Source of the DNA: Brevibacillus reuszeri
Lineage (GTDB): Bacteria; Bacillota; Bacilli; Brevibacillales; Brevibacillaceae
Assembly: GCF_001187725.1 (NCBI RefSeq)
Contig: NZ_LGIQ01000009.1
Span: forward strand, 1,859,493-1,923,492
Length of the DNA stretch: 64,000 nt
Direction of reading: 5' to 3'
The position numbers and the translations under genes were made by a program. This document shows positions 42,419 through 50,996 of this stretch, piece after piece; position 1 is the stretch's first letter; each line of letters opens with the position of its first letter. The notes beneath the pieces are model-generated. The model was given only the letters and a program-made list of their open reading frames with translations. It did not search any database and was not told the DNA's origin.

Positions 42419-43360
42419 ATGACCTTTCGTAGAAAAAAAGTAGCGGTGATTGGTAGTGGTTTTACAGGAGCTACAACTGCTTTTATCCTGGCAGAAAAAG
42501 AACTGGCTGACATCGTACTCGTAGACATTCCACAGCTGGAGAACCCAACCAAAGGGAAGGCTCTCGACATGATGGAGTCTGCCCCTGTACTCGGCTTTGA
42601 TTCTACCATCACGGGAACTTCCGATTACAAAGATATCGAAGGCTCCGATATTGTCATCATCACGGCTGGTATTGCACGCAAGCCAGGCATGTCCCGCGAC
42701 GACCTGGTAGCGACTAACGCGGCGATCATGCGCTCGGTAGCGGAGCAAGTAAAAACGTATGCACCACAGTCTACGGTACTGATTCTCTCCAACCCGGTTG
42801 ATGCGATGACGTACACGTTTTTCAAAACATCTGGCTTCCCGAAAAACCGCGTAATCGGTCAATCCGGTGTGCTCGATACTGCTCGTTTCCGTACCTTCGT
42901 GGCGATGGAGCTGAATGTATCGGTTGAGGATGTAAGCGGATTTGTACTGGGTGGACACGGTGACGATATGGTGCCGCTTCTGCGTTATTCCTACGCAGGC
43001 GGAATCCCGCTGGATAAGCTGATCCCACAAGAACGTCTGGATGCAATCGTAGAGAGAACACGCAAGGGCGGCGGAGAGATCGTCAGTCTGCTCGGCAACG
43101 GCTCTGCTTACTATGCGCCAGCAGCTGGCCTGGTCCAGATGGCAGAAGCGATTCTGAAGGACAAGAAGCGCATCCTTCCGTCCATTGCTTATCTCCAAGG
43201 CGAATACGGCTACAACGACCTCTACCTGGGCGTACCGACGCTGCTTGGTGCAAACGGCATCGAGAAGGTCATTGAGCTGGATCTGACAGCAGCGGAAAAA
43301 GTAGCTTTGGATAAATCGGCTGATTCCGTACGTGCGGTTTTGAAAGTGGCCATGCAATAA
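42419..43360 (+). CDS. mdh: Malate dehydrogenase at the end of the eut operon
   Basis: An NAD-dependent L-malate dehydrogenase of the LDH-like class, 313 aa. The Rossmann motif is IGSGFTGATTA. The substrate arginines ARKPGMSR (Arg87, Arg93) mark malate over lactate specificity. The proton-relay histidine is in GGHGDDMVPL. GAGGAGG precedes the ATG, and only 29 bp separate it from eutC with no terminator, so it is co-transcribed with the eut genes. A canonical mdh would be expected beside citrate synthase and isocitrate dehydrogenase genes, so this may be a second copy. Confidence 0.93.
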   Translation: MTFRRKKVAVIGSGFTGATTAFILAEKELADIVLVDIPQLENPTKGKALDMMESAPVLGFDSTITGTSDYKDIEGSDIVIITAGIARKPGMSRDDLVATNAAIMRSVAEQVKTYAPQSTVLILSNPVDAMTYTFFKTSGFPKNRVIGQSGVLDTARFRTFVAMELNVSVEDVSGFVLGGHGDDMVPLLRYSYAGGIPLDKLIPQERLDAIVERTRKGGGEIVSLLGNGSAYYAPAAGLVQMAEAILKDKKRILPSIAYLQGEYGYNDLYLGVPTLLGANGIEKVIELDLTAAEKVALDKSADSVRAVLKVAMQ

Positions 43361-43368
43361 TTCAAAAG

Positions 43369-43400
43369 AAAGCCTCGCCAGGAACATGTGGCGAGGCTTT
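43369..43400. terminator. Bidirectional terminator of the eut operon
   Basis: AAAGCCTCGCC and GGCGAGGCTTT form an 11-bp stem with a ten-base loop and a T-rich tail; the minus-strand gene converges on it. Confidence 0.93.
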
Positions 43401-43403
43401 TAT

Positions 43404-43973
43404 TTAATTATCGGATTCCAGCAGTTGTTTGCCCAAGGGTGTTACCAGGCCATCCATAGTGGTGGTGTTCTTCTCCCTATGGTAGGCGGCAAGCTGCTGC
43501 TCATCTTTTTGAGTGGCCCACTTTTGCAGGGTCATCCGTTCTCCTGAATACGAGTAGAAAGGAACGCTGTAGCCACAGGATGTTTTTACAGCATCCACAT
43601 CGACAGTGATGATTTGTCTGGCGCCAGGCAAAGGTTCAAAATGTTGAAACAGCTCTTCCCATTCAGGCATGCTCGGAAGGATCACGCGCCCTGTTCCATA
43701 GAGCCGCATAATCATCGGAGGTCCTTCGAAAGCCATAAACATAAGCGTGATGCGTCCATTCTCTTCCAGATGCGCACTTGTCTCATTGCCGCTGCCTGTT
43801 AGATCCAGATAAGCAACATGCGTAGGAGAAAAAATACGCAGAACATCATAGCCTTTTGGCGAGATGTTCACATGTCCATCCTCCTGCAAAGGGGAGGAAC
43901 CGACGAAAAAAATACGTTGCTGCTTAATAAAGGCTTCATGCTCGGGAAGTATGGATGAAAACAATTTTCCCAT
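43404..43973 (-). CDS. Pyridoxamine 5'-phosphate oxidase-family protein
   Basis: A 189-aa split-barrel flavin-binding-type protein. VNISPKGYDVLRIFSPTHVAYLDLTGSGNETSAHL and GRITLMFMAFEGPPMIMRLYGTGRV match the PNPOx-like family with a C-terminal extension. It lacks the full substrate motif of PdxH, so it is probably an FMN- or F420-type reductase or a binding protein of unknown substrate. The ATG at 43973 is eight bases after GAGAGG. It is monocistronic. Confidence 0.82.
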   Translation of the reverse strand: MGKLFSSILPEHEAFIKQQRIFFVGSSPLQEDGHVNISPKGYDVLRIFSPTHVAYLDLTGSGNETSAHLEENGRITLMFMAFEGPPMIMRLYGTGRVILPSMPEWEELFQHFEPLPGARQIITVDVDAVKTSCGYSVPFYSYSGERMTLQKWATQKDEQQLAAYHREKNTTTMDGLVTPLGKQLLESDN

Positions 43974-44063
43974 ACTAAACACCTCTCAATTTTTCGAAGT
44001 GGTTGAAGCATCGGACACTTTTTATTTATGGTATCACAGCGCTCAGATGGAAGAAAACAAGAA

Positions 44064-44089
44064 AACCGCCCAATTGCAGTTGGACGGTT
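44064..44089 (-). terminator. Terminator of the HAD phosphatase gene
   Basis: Read on the minus strand, AACCGTCCAA and TTGGGCGGTT pair with one mismatch around a short loop, followed by TTCTTGTTTTC. Confidence 0.8.
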
Positions 44090-44110
44090 CTTTCGTTACG
44101 GTCGCGCTTG

Positions 44111-45397
44111 TTATTTTGCCAGAAGCTCAGGCTCCATTTTGCCGAGCTTGATGGTCATCTCGTTTGGAATCCACATTCCTGTGTTTTCGTCGCGGCCTTG
44201 GAGCACGACAGAAGGAGTAGCTTTCCCTAATTGCTCAGCAGCTTTCATCGCTTGCTGTCCGATTTTGCCGCCTTTGACACGGTTGATGACCAGAGCGAGC
44301 TGTACACTTTTCAGCTCCGTCATCATTTCGAAGTCACCATTGCTGTCCCCAGCGATGAGAATTGGACCATGTCCATACTTTTTCTCCAGTATGGATTGGA
44401 TGACTTCTGTCTTGCCATGACCGACAGTGAATGGGTAGTTCGGTTGGTATTTGTTTTGGATTACGCCATCCTTCGTTTCCAAGCGCATGCCAATGATGTT
44501 TTCAGTAGGCAGGTTGTAGCCGTATTTTGGCAGGGTAGCGAAGACGCGTACGACATCCTCCAGGGATGCAGATACAACATACACGTCAATTCCATTTGCG
44601 CGAAGGGTATTCATCAGGTTGGCTACCTCAGAAGTCAGGCGCAGCCCGGTCGTATGGGAAGCTGTAATGACACCTGCTTTTCCTGTCAAAGCTTTCGGGC
44701 TTGTCCAGCTCACCTTTTGAATCGCCATGCCAAGACTTGCATCATTGGAGACTTCTGCGAGCTTGTGCACGTCATCAATTGTCATGTTCGTAAAAAGGTA
44801 GAGTACCCATGGATAGCCTACTGCGTTGCTGTGCGTATCGTTGATCGCCTCGTAGAGGAAATACAGCTTCGCGCGGAAATCGGCAAACTGCTCCGTTGCA
44901 GTTACTTCTTCCAACGATTTTGTCCCTTTGAGACCTTTATAGTTTTGATACAGGTAGGTGTAATCCGCTACCAGATCCGTTGCAATCGCATCGAGTGTGA
45001 CAGGCTTGCCATCCGCATTATGATAGCCCTCCGAAAAAGGACCCTCTGGTACATTGGTGCGGATTGCTTTGCCGAATTCCTCTGGTGTCAGCTTGTAGGC
45101 GAGATGATGGATTTGATAAACAAAGAGTGCTTCCTGGGTGTCGTGCATGATGCTTGTATTGTCCCAGTCAAAAACGGCATACGGCTTTTTCGCCGCTTTG
45201 TAGGAAGGGCTGTTTACCCCGTTTTTATCGATGAGCTCTTGTATAGCTTTGTAGGTTGCCGGTGCCCATTTCCCCTTGTCGAGCACCTGTGCAGTAGTAG
45301 CGGCGTTGGCTGGCATGGCTGCCTGTGTGGCGAACAGCGCCAGGATAAGCAGCAGGCTTACCCACCAAAAGTGGCGCTTGGCTTGAATGTGTGACAT
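44111..45397 (-). CDS. Secreted HAD-family phosphatase
   Basis: A 428-aa exported protein with a signal peptide (residues 1-32; hydrophobic WWVSLLLILALFATQA, then ANAAT). The HAD nucleophile motif is FDWDNTS (Asp77, Asp79). VVSASLEDVVRV supplies motif II and ILIAGDSNGDFEMM motif IV. The cap and overall length resemble the phosphorylcholine phosphatase type (PchP), which releases choline and phosphate outside the cell; this specificity is a guess. A near-perfect cre site lies about 50 bp upstream, so expression is probably repressed by good carbon sources. Confidence 0.82.
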   Translation of the reverse strand: MSHIQAKRHFWWVSLLLILALFATQAAMPANAATTAQVLDKGKWAPATYKAIQELIDKNGVNSPSYKAAKKPYAVFDWDNTSIMHDTQEALFVYQIHHLAYKLTPEEFGKAIRTNVPEGPFSEGYHNADGKPVTLDAIATDLVADYTYLYQNYKGLKGTKSLEEVTATEQFADFRAKLYFLYEAINDTHSNAVGYPWVLYLFTNMTIDDVHKLAEVSNDASLGMAIQKVSWTSPKALTGKAGVITASHTTGLRLTSEVANLMNTLRANGIDVYVVSASLEDVVRVFATLPKYGYNLPTENIIGMRLETKDGVIQNKYQPNYPFTVGHGKTEVIQSILEKKYGHGPILIAGDSNGDFEMMTELKSVQLALVINRVKGGKIGQQAMKAAEQLGKATPSVVLQGRDENTGMWIPNEMTIKLGKMEPELLAK

Positions 45398-45446
45398 TGT
45401 GTCATCCCCTTTTTCTCTACGAAATTCATTGACAGATTTTCTCTTT

Positions 45447-45462
45447 TTGTAAACGCTCTCAT
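45447..45462. promoter_or_regulatory. cre (CcpA) operator upstream of the HAD phosphatase
   Basis: TTGTAAACGCTCTCAT matches 15 of 16 positions of WTGNAARCGNWWWCAW and lies 50 bp upstream of the minus-strand phosphatase start. The rest of the 45398-45739 gap holds no gene: only a short C-rich repeat, AT-rich sequence and the element at 45680. Confidence 0.7.
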
Positions 45463-45679
45463 TTTCGTCTGGAAAAAAGCCCGGTAATGCAAAAAGGGGC
45501 TCATTCCACGCAAAAAATCACCTCTGCGCAGAAAAAGACCCCATCGTCTTCTTCTATGTATTTGTTATTTCCATCATAACCGTTTTGTGTATAAAATCAA
45601 GAAAATTTCGTTAAATAGTTCTTTGGCAGGAGTACTGATTTAAATAACGAAAGAAGAAATGCGAGTAAGAAAAGGTGGA

Positions 45680-45707
45680 TATAATCAAGATAAGTGGCAC
45701 GCTTATC
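45680..45707 (+). promoter_or_regulatory. -10 element and adjacent palindrome before the M29 peptidase
   Basis: TATAAT (45680-45685) is followed by GATAAG-TGGCACG-CTTATC, a perfect six-bp inverted repeat, within the expected transcription start region. No convincing -35 is present. The dyad may be an operator or a 5' mRNA hairpin. Confidence 0.45.
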
Positions 45708-45739
45708 AATTCCTATACGTTAAAAAAGGATGATGAATC

Positions 45740-46684
45740 GTGAAATTGATAGAAACAAGCAAAGGGATTTTGACCAATTGTATGGCTCTGAAAGCGGGAG
45801 AGACTTTTCTGGTTGTAGCGGACGAGCCAAAGCGTGAGCTCGGAGAAGCGCTCTGGGAGGCTGGCAAGCAGCTCGGTGCAGAGGCAGTGCTGATGATCAT
45901 GCAGGAGCGAGAAAAGTCTGGCCAGGAGCCTCCTGTGGCTGTTGCAGAAGCCATGAAGCAATCTGATGTAGTCATTTGCGCAACTGAGCATTCCTTGACT
46001 CATACAAAGGCACGCAAGGAGGCAGCGGCAAACGGAACAAGACTGGCTACGATGCCTGGGATTACCGCGGATATGTTTCTGGAAGGCGCGATCTCGGCAG
46101 ACTACGCGCAGGTCAAAGTCTTGACCGAGCAAGTTACGGAAATGCTGACAAAGGCTAGCACCGTGCGTATCGAAAAGGCAGGGAAGTCACTCCACTTTTC
46201 GATCGCAGGCCGCAATGGTGTACCGAGTACAGGCATGTATGTAAACCCGGGAGAATCGGGAAACCTGCCATCAGGGGAAGCCTATATTGCACCAGTAGAG
46301 GGACATGCTAACGGGCAAATTCTCGTAGATGGCTCGATCTCTGGCATTGGCAAAATCGATACGCCGTTGTTGTTAACACTTGAAAATGGACGTATTACAA
46401 ATGCTGAGGGGGCATCTGCCGAGCGTCTGCTGCAAATTTTGGGCGATCAGGACGGACGCATGCTTGGTGAATTCGGCATCGGCACCAACGACAAGGCGCG
46501 TATTACGGGAGTTGTTCTTGAGGATGAAAAGGTGTATGGTACGATTCACGTAGCATTTGGAAGCAATAATACATTTGGTGGAACCATCGTGGCAGGAGTC
46601 CATATTGACCTGGTTGTGAAGGAGCCAGACGTGTACCTCGACGATCACTTAATCATGAAAAGCGGGCAGCTTTTGAGCAAGTAA
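45740..46684 (+). CDS. M29-family aminopeptidase-like protein (AmpS/COG2309)
   Basis: A 314-aa protein of the thermophilic aminopeptidase (M29/AmpS) group. NLPSGEAYIAPVEGHANG, LGEFGIGTND and HVAFGSNNTFGG carry the metal-ligand Glu and His residues of that family. It is about 100 residues shorter at the N-terminus than classical AmpS (about 410 aa), so it belongs to the short branch, which also includes the ring-cleaving dioxygenase NicX. Peptidase activity is therefore not certain. The start is GTG behind AAAAAGGATG. It is monocistronic. Confidence 0.82.
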   Translation: MKLIETSKGILTNCMALKAGETFLVVADEPKRELGEALWEAGKQLGAEAVLMIMQEREKSGQEPPVAVAEAMKQSDVVICATEHSLTHTKARKEAAANGTRLATMPGITADMFLEGAISADYAQVKVLTEQVTEMLTKASTVRIEKAGKSLHFSIAGRNGVPSTGMYVNPGESGNLPSGEAYIAPVEGHANGQILVDGSISGIGKIDTPLLLTLENGRITNAEGASAERLLQILGDQDGRMLGEFGIGTNDKARITGVVLEDEKVYGTIHVAFGSNNTFGGTIVAGVHIDLVVKEPDVYLDDHLIMKSGQLLSK

Positions 46685-46764
46685 TTCATCCGCCGACGGC
46701 CAAGGATGAATCCCGTGAACGGATGGTGTAAAATGGGAGATATCCTAAGGGCGGATGTGGTCTG

Positions 46765-48213
46765 ATGCTGTTGCTGGAGAAAATATTTGCGGTCATCTCT
46801 ATAGGGAATCTGATCTTGGCCGTTGTCCTCATTTTTATGGAGCGACGCAATATAGCGGCCACCTGGGCATGGCTGATGGTCTTGCTGTTTTTGCCGGGGG
46901 TCGGATTTATTCTGTACCTGGTATTTGGGCAACGGTTAAGCAAAAAAAAGCTGTATCGCCTGAAAGAGGGGGAGTTCTCCCATTTCCGGGCAGCTGTCGA
47001 TAAACAAAAGCATGTACTGGAGCAAGGCCATTTCAACGTGAACGATCCAGCGATGGAGAGGCACCGGGACATGATTTACATGAACGTGGTGAGCGACGGT
47101 GCTTACTATACGCAAGATAATACCCTCCAGGTGTTTTATGAAGGAAACGGGTTTTTCGACGCCATGTTCAAACAGATTGAAGGAGCCCGCGAGCATATTC
47201 ACCTGCTGTACTACATCATCCGAAATGACGAGCTGGGCCATAAGCTGATCGACCTACTGGTGAAAAAGGCGGAGCAAGGTGTCGAGGTCAGGCTGCTCTA
47301 TGATGCGGTAGGCTCAGCCGGTATTCCTTCACGCTTTTTCCGTCCATTGCAGGGGGTTGGCGGAGAGGTTGTCTCCTTTTTCCCTTCCTCGATTCCGTTT
47401 CTGAATTTCCGGGTCAACTTTCGGAATCACCGCAAGCTGACGATCGTTGATGGAAAAGTCGGCTTCATCGGTGGCTTTAACATCGGGGATGAATACTTGG
47501 GAAAAGACAAGAAGCTTGGATATTGGAGAGATACGCACCTGCAGATCGAAGGAAAAGCAGTGTATATGCTCCAGGCCCGATTCTTTTTGGATTGGAACCT
47601 CTCAGCACCAAAAAGAATGCAGGAGTCATTTGCTTATTTCCCGGAAATGAATGATCTGGAAGGGAAAATTGGCGTCCAAATTGTATCGAGTGGTCCCAAC
47701 TCTGAAAAGCAGCAAATCAAGCATGCGTATTTGAAGATGATTTACAAGGCGAGAAAAAAGATTTACATGCAGACGCCGTATTTCATCCCCGATGACAGTA
47801 TGCTGACTGCGCTCAAAATGGCAGCGATGTCTGGTGTTGACGTGCGTGTGATGGTGCCGGGACGTCCCGATCATTTGATGGTGTTCTGGGCGACTCATTC
47901 CTATCTGGGGGAGCTTTTGAAGAGCGGAGTACGATGCTTTTTGTATGAAAAAGGCTTCATGCATGCCAAGACATTGGTTGTGGATACACAGCTATCCTCT
48001 GTAGGTACCGCCAATGTGGACATTCGCAGCTTCAAGCTCAATTTTGAAACGAATGCGTTTCTGTATGATACGAAAATGGCGCAGGAGCTGGAGGAGTTGT
48101 TCATGGCTGATCTGGCTGATTGCCGGGAAATGACGACCGATGAGTATTTGAACAGACCAATGCGCTCGCGAATGCAGGAGTCGTTGACGCGGTTGCTGTC
48201 TCCGATTTTATAA
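46765..48213 (+). CDS. cls: Cardiolipin synthase
   Basis: A 482-aa membrane enzyme that joins two phosphatidylglycerols to form cardiolipin. Two N-terminal membrane helices (about 5-25 and 33-55) precede the catalytic region. Two HKD motifs are visible: NHRKLTIVDGKVGFIGG (about residue 218) and HAKTLVVDTQLSSVGTANVD (about 397). The length and layout are standard for bacterial Cls. The ATG at 46765 follows AGGGCGGATG. Confidence 0.94.
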   Translation: MLLLEKIFAVISIGNLILAVVLIFMERRNIAATWAWLMVLLFLPGVGFILYLVFGQRLSKKKLYRLKEGEFSHFRAAVDKQKHVLEQGHFNVNDPAMERHRDMIYMNVVSDGAYYTQDNTLQVFYEGNGFFDAMFKQIEGAREHIHLLYYIIRNDELGHKLIDLLVKKAEQGVEVRLLYDAVGSAGIPSRFFRPLQGVGGEVVSFFPSSIPFLNFRVNFRNHRKLTIVDGKVGFIGGFNIGDEYLGKDKKLGYWRDTHLQIEGKAVYMLQARFFLDWNLSAPKRMQESFAYFPEMNDLEGKIGVQIVSSGPNSEKQQIKHAYLKMIYKARKKIYMQTPYFIPDDSMLTALKMAAMSGVDVRVMVPGRPDHLMVFWATHSYLGELLKSGVRCFLYEKGFMHAKTLVVDTQLSSVGTANVDIRSFKLNFETNAFLYDTKMAQELEELFMADLADCREMTTDEYLNRPMRSRMQESLTRLLSPIL

Positions 48214-48229
48214 AATCCGAGGAATTAAT

Positions 48230-48266
48230 AAGGACCCACTGGCCGGAAAATGGCTGGTGGGTCCTT
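48230..48266. terminator. Bidirectional terminator after cls
   Basis: AAGGACCCAC and GTGGGTCCTT form a perfect ten-bp stem with an inner CC/GG pairing, between the convergent cls and Rieske genes. Confidence 0.85.
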
Positions 48267-48294
48267 CGCTTGTTGTATGGACGGTGAGGTGTGC

Positions 48295-49275
48295 TTAGGC
48301 TGTACCTAGCTTGACGCCCATCTCGGTCAAATATTGGCGATACGCGATGCTGGCGCGGTCGCATTTGAGTGAAAGCTCGATTTGCAGATCGAGAGGAAGG
48401 TCTTCTGGCTTTTGATTTTCCACGATCGGCTTGTCTTGGGCGAAAATCAAATCCTGGAATTTGGTGATTTCCTCGTCTTCCAGATTCATTTCATAGTTGA
48501 AAGAGAGTACGCCGTAAGCGACTGTTTCCTGTTCGTTTAGCGGCATAACGGTCAACAGGATCGACATTTTGTTGCCATTTTCCTGGTCGCGCTTGGTGAA
48601 TTTCACTGTCAGAGGACGGATGATTTCATAGGTGTAATACACGTGCTTGGCTTGTCCTGTTCCATCCGGATCAGGCTGGAAAACGGCGATTTCATCGGTG
48701 CGAATGACGCCGTCAGCATCTCGATGGACACGATAATCACCAATTTCTGTGTGCGTGGAAACACCAAGATAGCCCTCGTGAACAACGGCCAGATGACCGA
48801 CATCGAGGAAGTTTTCTACGACACGCGGTGGCTTGGCGTTTACCGTTTGTGGACCCCAGATGACATTGCGATAGTTTTCGTCTTCAAATTCAGGCAAGGC
48901 AAAAAACGCAGGCGATTCGTTGCTGAGATTGACCCAGATAAAGCCGTAGCGCTCCACACAGGCATACGGAATCGCGCGAGCTTTGCCAGGAATGGCTTGA
49001 TCTTCAGGTAGCTGCGGAATTTTGACACAGGCACCGGAGGATTCGTATTCCCAGCCATGATAGGGACAAACCAGCTTGCCATCTCTGACGCAGCCCAGTG
49101 ACAGGGCAGCGCCTCTATGAATACAGAGGTCTTTAAACGCATGAATTCCTTCTTCGTTGCGGAATAGTACGATCCGCTCACCCATAATGGTAACCTGGGT
49201 CGGACGGTCTAGGACATCCGTCGAACGACAGGCGACAATCCACTCATTACGCAGTACAGCATCTTGCACGATCAT
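48295..49275 (-). CDS. Rieske non-heme iron oxygenase (terminal oxygenase subunit)
   Basis: A 326-aa oxygenase. The Rieske [2Fe-2S] ligands are Cys51-x-His53 (CIHRG) and Cys70-x2-His73 (CPYHGW). The mononuclear iron site is in ENFLDVGHLAVVHEG, with the D-x2-H-x4-H spacing. The compact length resembles the O-demethylase/N-demethylase group (VanA-, NdmA-like) rather than dihydroxylating dioxygenases. No reductase gene is adjacent. It is divergent from a purine-type permease, so a purine or N-heterocycle is the likely substrate class (inference). Its start is an ATG preceded by AAAGGAGTG. Confidence 0.88.
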   Translation of the reverse strand: MIVQDAVLRNEWIVACRSTDVLDRPTQVTIMGERIVLFRNEEGIHAFKDLCIHRGAALSLGCVRDGKLVCPYHGWEYESSGACVKIPQLPEDQAIPGKARAIPYACVERYGFIWVNLSNESPAFFALPEFEDENYRNVIWGPQTVNAKPPRVVENFLDVGHLAVVHEGYLGVSTHTEIGDYRVHRDADGVIRTDEIAVFQPDPDGTGQAKHVYYTYEIIRPLTVKFTKRDQENGNKMSILLTVMPLNEQETVAYGVLSFNYEMNLEDEEITKFQDLIFAQDKPIVENQKPEDLPLDLQIELSLKCDRASIAYRQYLTEMGVKLGTA

Positions 49276-49404
49276 CTATTGGACACTCCTTTAATAGGAT
49301 GTTCAAAAAGCGGCGTTAAAACAGTTCTCTTTTTGAACGGGATGGGTTCTCTCCATTCGAATACTCCCTCATTGTAGCGGGTTGAAGGAAGACAAGTCAA
49401 CCTA

Positions 49405-49440
49405 AAACACGAACATTCACAAATTGTTTACCGGTTTTTG
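49405..49440. promoter_or_regulatory. Candidate PurR box pair
   Basis: AAACACGAACATT matches 11 of 13 PurBox positions (AWWWCCGAACWWT). A degenerate inverted partner TTTACCGGTTTTT follows so that the two cores are 16 bp apart, the spacing known for Bacillus PurR operators. It lies between the divergent oxygenase and permease genes. A third box-like sequence, AATGTTCGTTATT (12 of 13 in reverse), is at 49491-49503. Confidence 0.55.
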
Positions 49441-49451
49441 TTTGATATTAG

Positions 49452-49481
49452 TTGCGCTTTTTAGGAATTATGACTTATAAT
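49452..49481 (+). promoter_or_regulatory. Promoter of the purine permease gene
   Basis: TTGCGC (-35), an 18-bp spacer and a perfect TATAAT (49476-49481) lie 55 bp upstream of the permease start. A second TATAAT is at 49488. Confidence 0.5.
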
Positions 49482-49535
49482 CTGCGATATAATGTTCGTT
49501 ATTCGTAATTATGAATCCTGGGAGGCCATCAGAAA

Positions 49536-50885
49536 GTGGAACAACATCGCGAAAGCACGGGGCTTGTAGTGGGCATCGATGACAAAATTGGCGTGGGTAA
49601 GGCGTTTTTGCTTGGATTGCAGCATGTGCTGGCTATGGACTTGTATATTGCTCCGATTATTATTGCTGGATTACTTACCATGGACTCTTCTAGTACTTCC
49701 TTTTTCATCCAAATGTGTTTTCTCGCGACTGGTATCGGCACGTTGATCCAGACTGGATTTGGCTTGCGCCTGCCTGTCGTACAAGGACCTTCTTATGTAC
49801 CAATCGGTGCTCTCGCTGCAATTGGCAGCAAGCTCGGCATGGCAGCGATGATGGGTAGCCTGATTCCTGGGGCTTTGTTCATGGCGCTTTTGGGATATCC
49901 ACTCAAATGGTTTGCAAAAGGTGTTCGCAAGTTCATTCCTCCATTGGTCGGGGGAACGGTAATTATTATTGTAGGGATCTCGTTGATGCCAACTGGAATG
50001 GGCAACATTTATCGTGCTCCGGGGGATATTTGGACGAATATTTTTATCGCGGCGGTTTCTGCGGGTGTTCTCGTAATCTGTATGCTGCTTGGCACCAGAG
50101 CCAAAGTGGCAGGTGCATTTTTTAGACTCGTTTCCGTTCTGATTGCCATTTTGGTAGGGACGCTGACTGCTGCCTACTTCGGAACGGTAGATTTCAGTGC
50201 GGTAGGACAAGCACCATGGCTTTCCGTGCCAAAGCTCTTTCCATATGGCGCTCCAGTATTTGATCTTAGTGCTGTATTGACGATGCTGTTCGTGTACATG
50301 ATCATCATGATTGAAACGACAGGAACCTGGTTTGTTGTTTCAACCGTTACAGATAGTGAATTAACAGAGAAGCGCCTGAATCGCGGTGCAATGGGCGAAG
50401 GATTGGGGTGTTTTGTAGGGGCTTTGTTCGGGGGTACACCTACTACCGGTTATTCCTCCAATGCTGGTCTGATTGCGGTAACCGGTGTCGGCAGCCGGAT
50501 GGCGATCATGGCAGGTGGAATCATTTTGATTGCACTTGGCTTGGTTCCAAAGCTGTCCGCAGCGATTACCTGTATTCCGGAGCCAGTCATCAACGGTATT
50601 TTCGGGATTGTTTGTGTGGCGATTGTAGCAAACGGCATTAAAGTCATCCAAAACATTTCCATCGATGATCGTACGATGATGGTTATTGGCTTGCCGATCC
50701 TGATGACGATGGCTGTGACTGTCTTGCCAAAGGATGCATTGGCGGGTGTACCTGATTTCGTGAACTACATTCTGTCGTCCGGCATTACTGTTGGTGCGTT
50801 GGCTACTGTTCTTTTGAATGTGTTGATTCCGGAGAGCAAAAAGAAGAAGGGGCAGGTAGCGCAGCCTCAAACGGTAGCCCAATAG
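49536..50885 (+). CDS. NCS2-family nucleobase permease
   Basis: A 449-aa membrane transporter of the nucleobase:cation symporter-2 family (xanthine, uric acid, uracil). The opening GLQHVLAMDLYIAPIIIAG carries the QH motif. GPSYVPIGALAAIGSK follows, and GLGCFVGALFGGTPTTGYSSNAGLIAVTGVGSR is the conserved signature around helix 10. This looks closer to xanthine/urate permeases (PbuX, PucJ/K) than to UraA. The start is GTG at 49536 after GGGAGG. PurR-like boxes upstream and a divergent Rieske oxygenase suggest purine uptake and oxidation. Confidence 0.9.
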   Translation: MEQHRESTGLVVGIDDKIGVGKAFLLGLQHVLAMDLYIAPIIIAGLLTMDSSSTSFFIQMCFLATGIGTLIQTGFGLRLPVVQGPSYVPIGALAAIGSKLGMAAMMGSLIPGALFMALLGYPLKWFAKGVRKFIPPLVGGTVIIIVGISLMPTGMGNIYRAPGDIWTNIFIAAVSAGVLVICMLLGTRAKVAGAFFRLVSVLIAILVGTLTAAYFGTVDFSAVGQAPWLSVPKLFPYGAPVFDLSAVLTMLFVYMIIMIETTGTWFVVSTVTDSELTEKRLNRGAMGEGLGCFVGALFGGTPTTGYSSNAGLIAVTGVGSRMAIMAGGIILIALGLVPKLSAAITCIPEPVINGIFGIVCVAIVANGIKVIQNISIDDRTMMVIGLPILMTMAVTVLPKDALAGVPDFVNYILSSGITVGALATVLLNVLIPESKKKKGQVAQPQTVAQ

Positions 50886-50888
50886 AAC

Positions 50889-50908
50889 AAAACGGTCATG
50901 ACCGTTTT
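50889..50908 (+). terminator. Short terminator after the permease gene
   Basis: AAAACGGT/ACCGTTTT around a CATG centre is followed by T residues, three bases after the stop codon. Confidence 0.75.
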
Positions 50909-50976
50909 TCCCTCTCGTCGGGGGACAAAAGTGTTTGACCTCAAGCGGTCACATCCACTTTTATAAAAAGCGTCTC

Positions 50977-50996
50977 GACGTTTTTCACAGAAAAAA
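50977..50996. repeat. 20-bp repeat, copy 2 (identical to 22393-22412)
   Basis: Same 20 bases as copy 1, preceded by CGTC-TC-GACG and running into the T-tract of the minus-strand terminator of the siderophore-binding protein gene. Confidence 0.7.

Noticed and set aside
44231..45394. 387-codon plus-strand frame
   Set aside because: It is antisense to the HAD phosphatase, whose signal peptide, catalytic motifs, cre site and terminator all fit the minus strand.
45633..45650. Sigma-54 promoter (TTGGCAGGAGTACTGATT)
   Set aside because: The GG is present but the required GC 12 bp downstream reads GA, and no activator gene is nearby.
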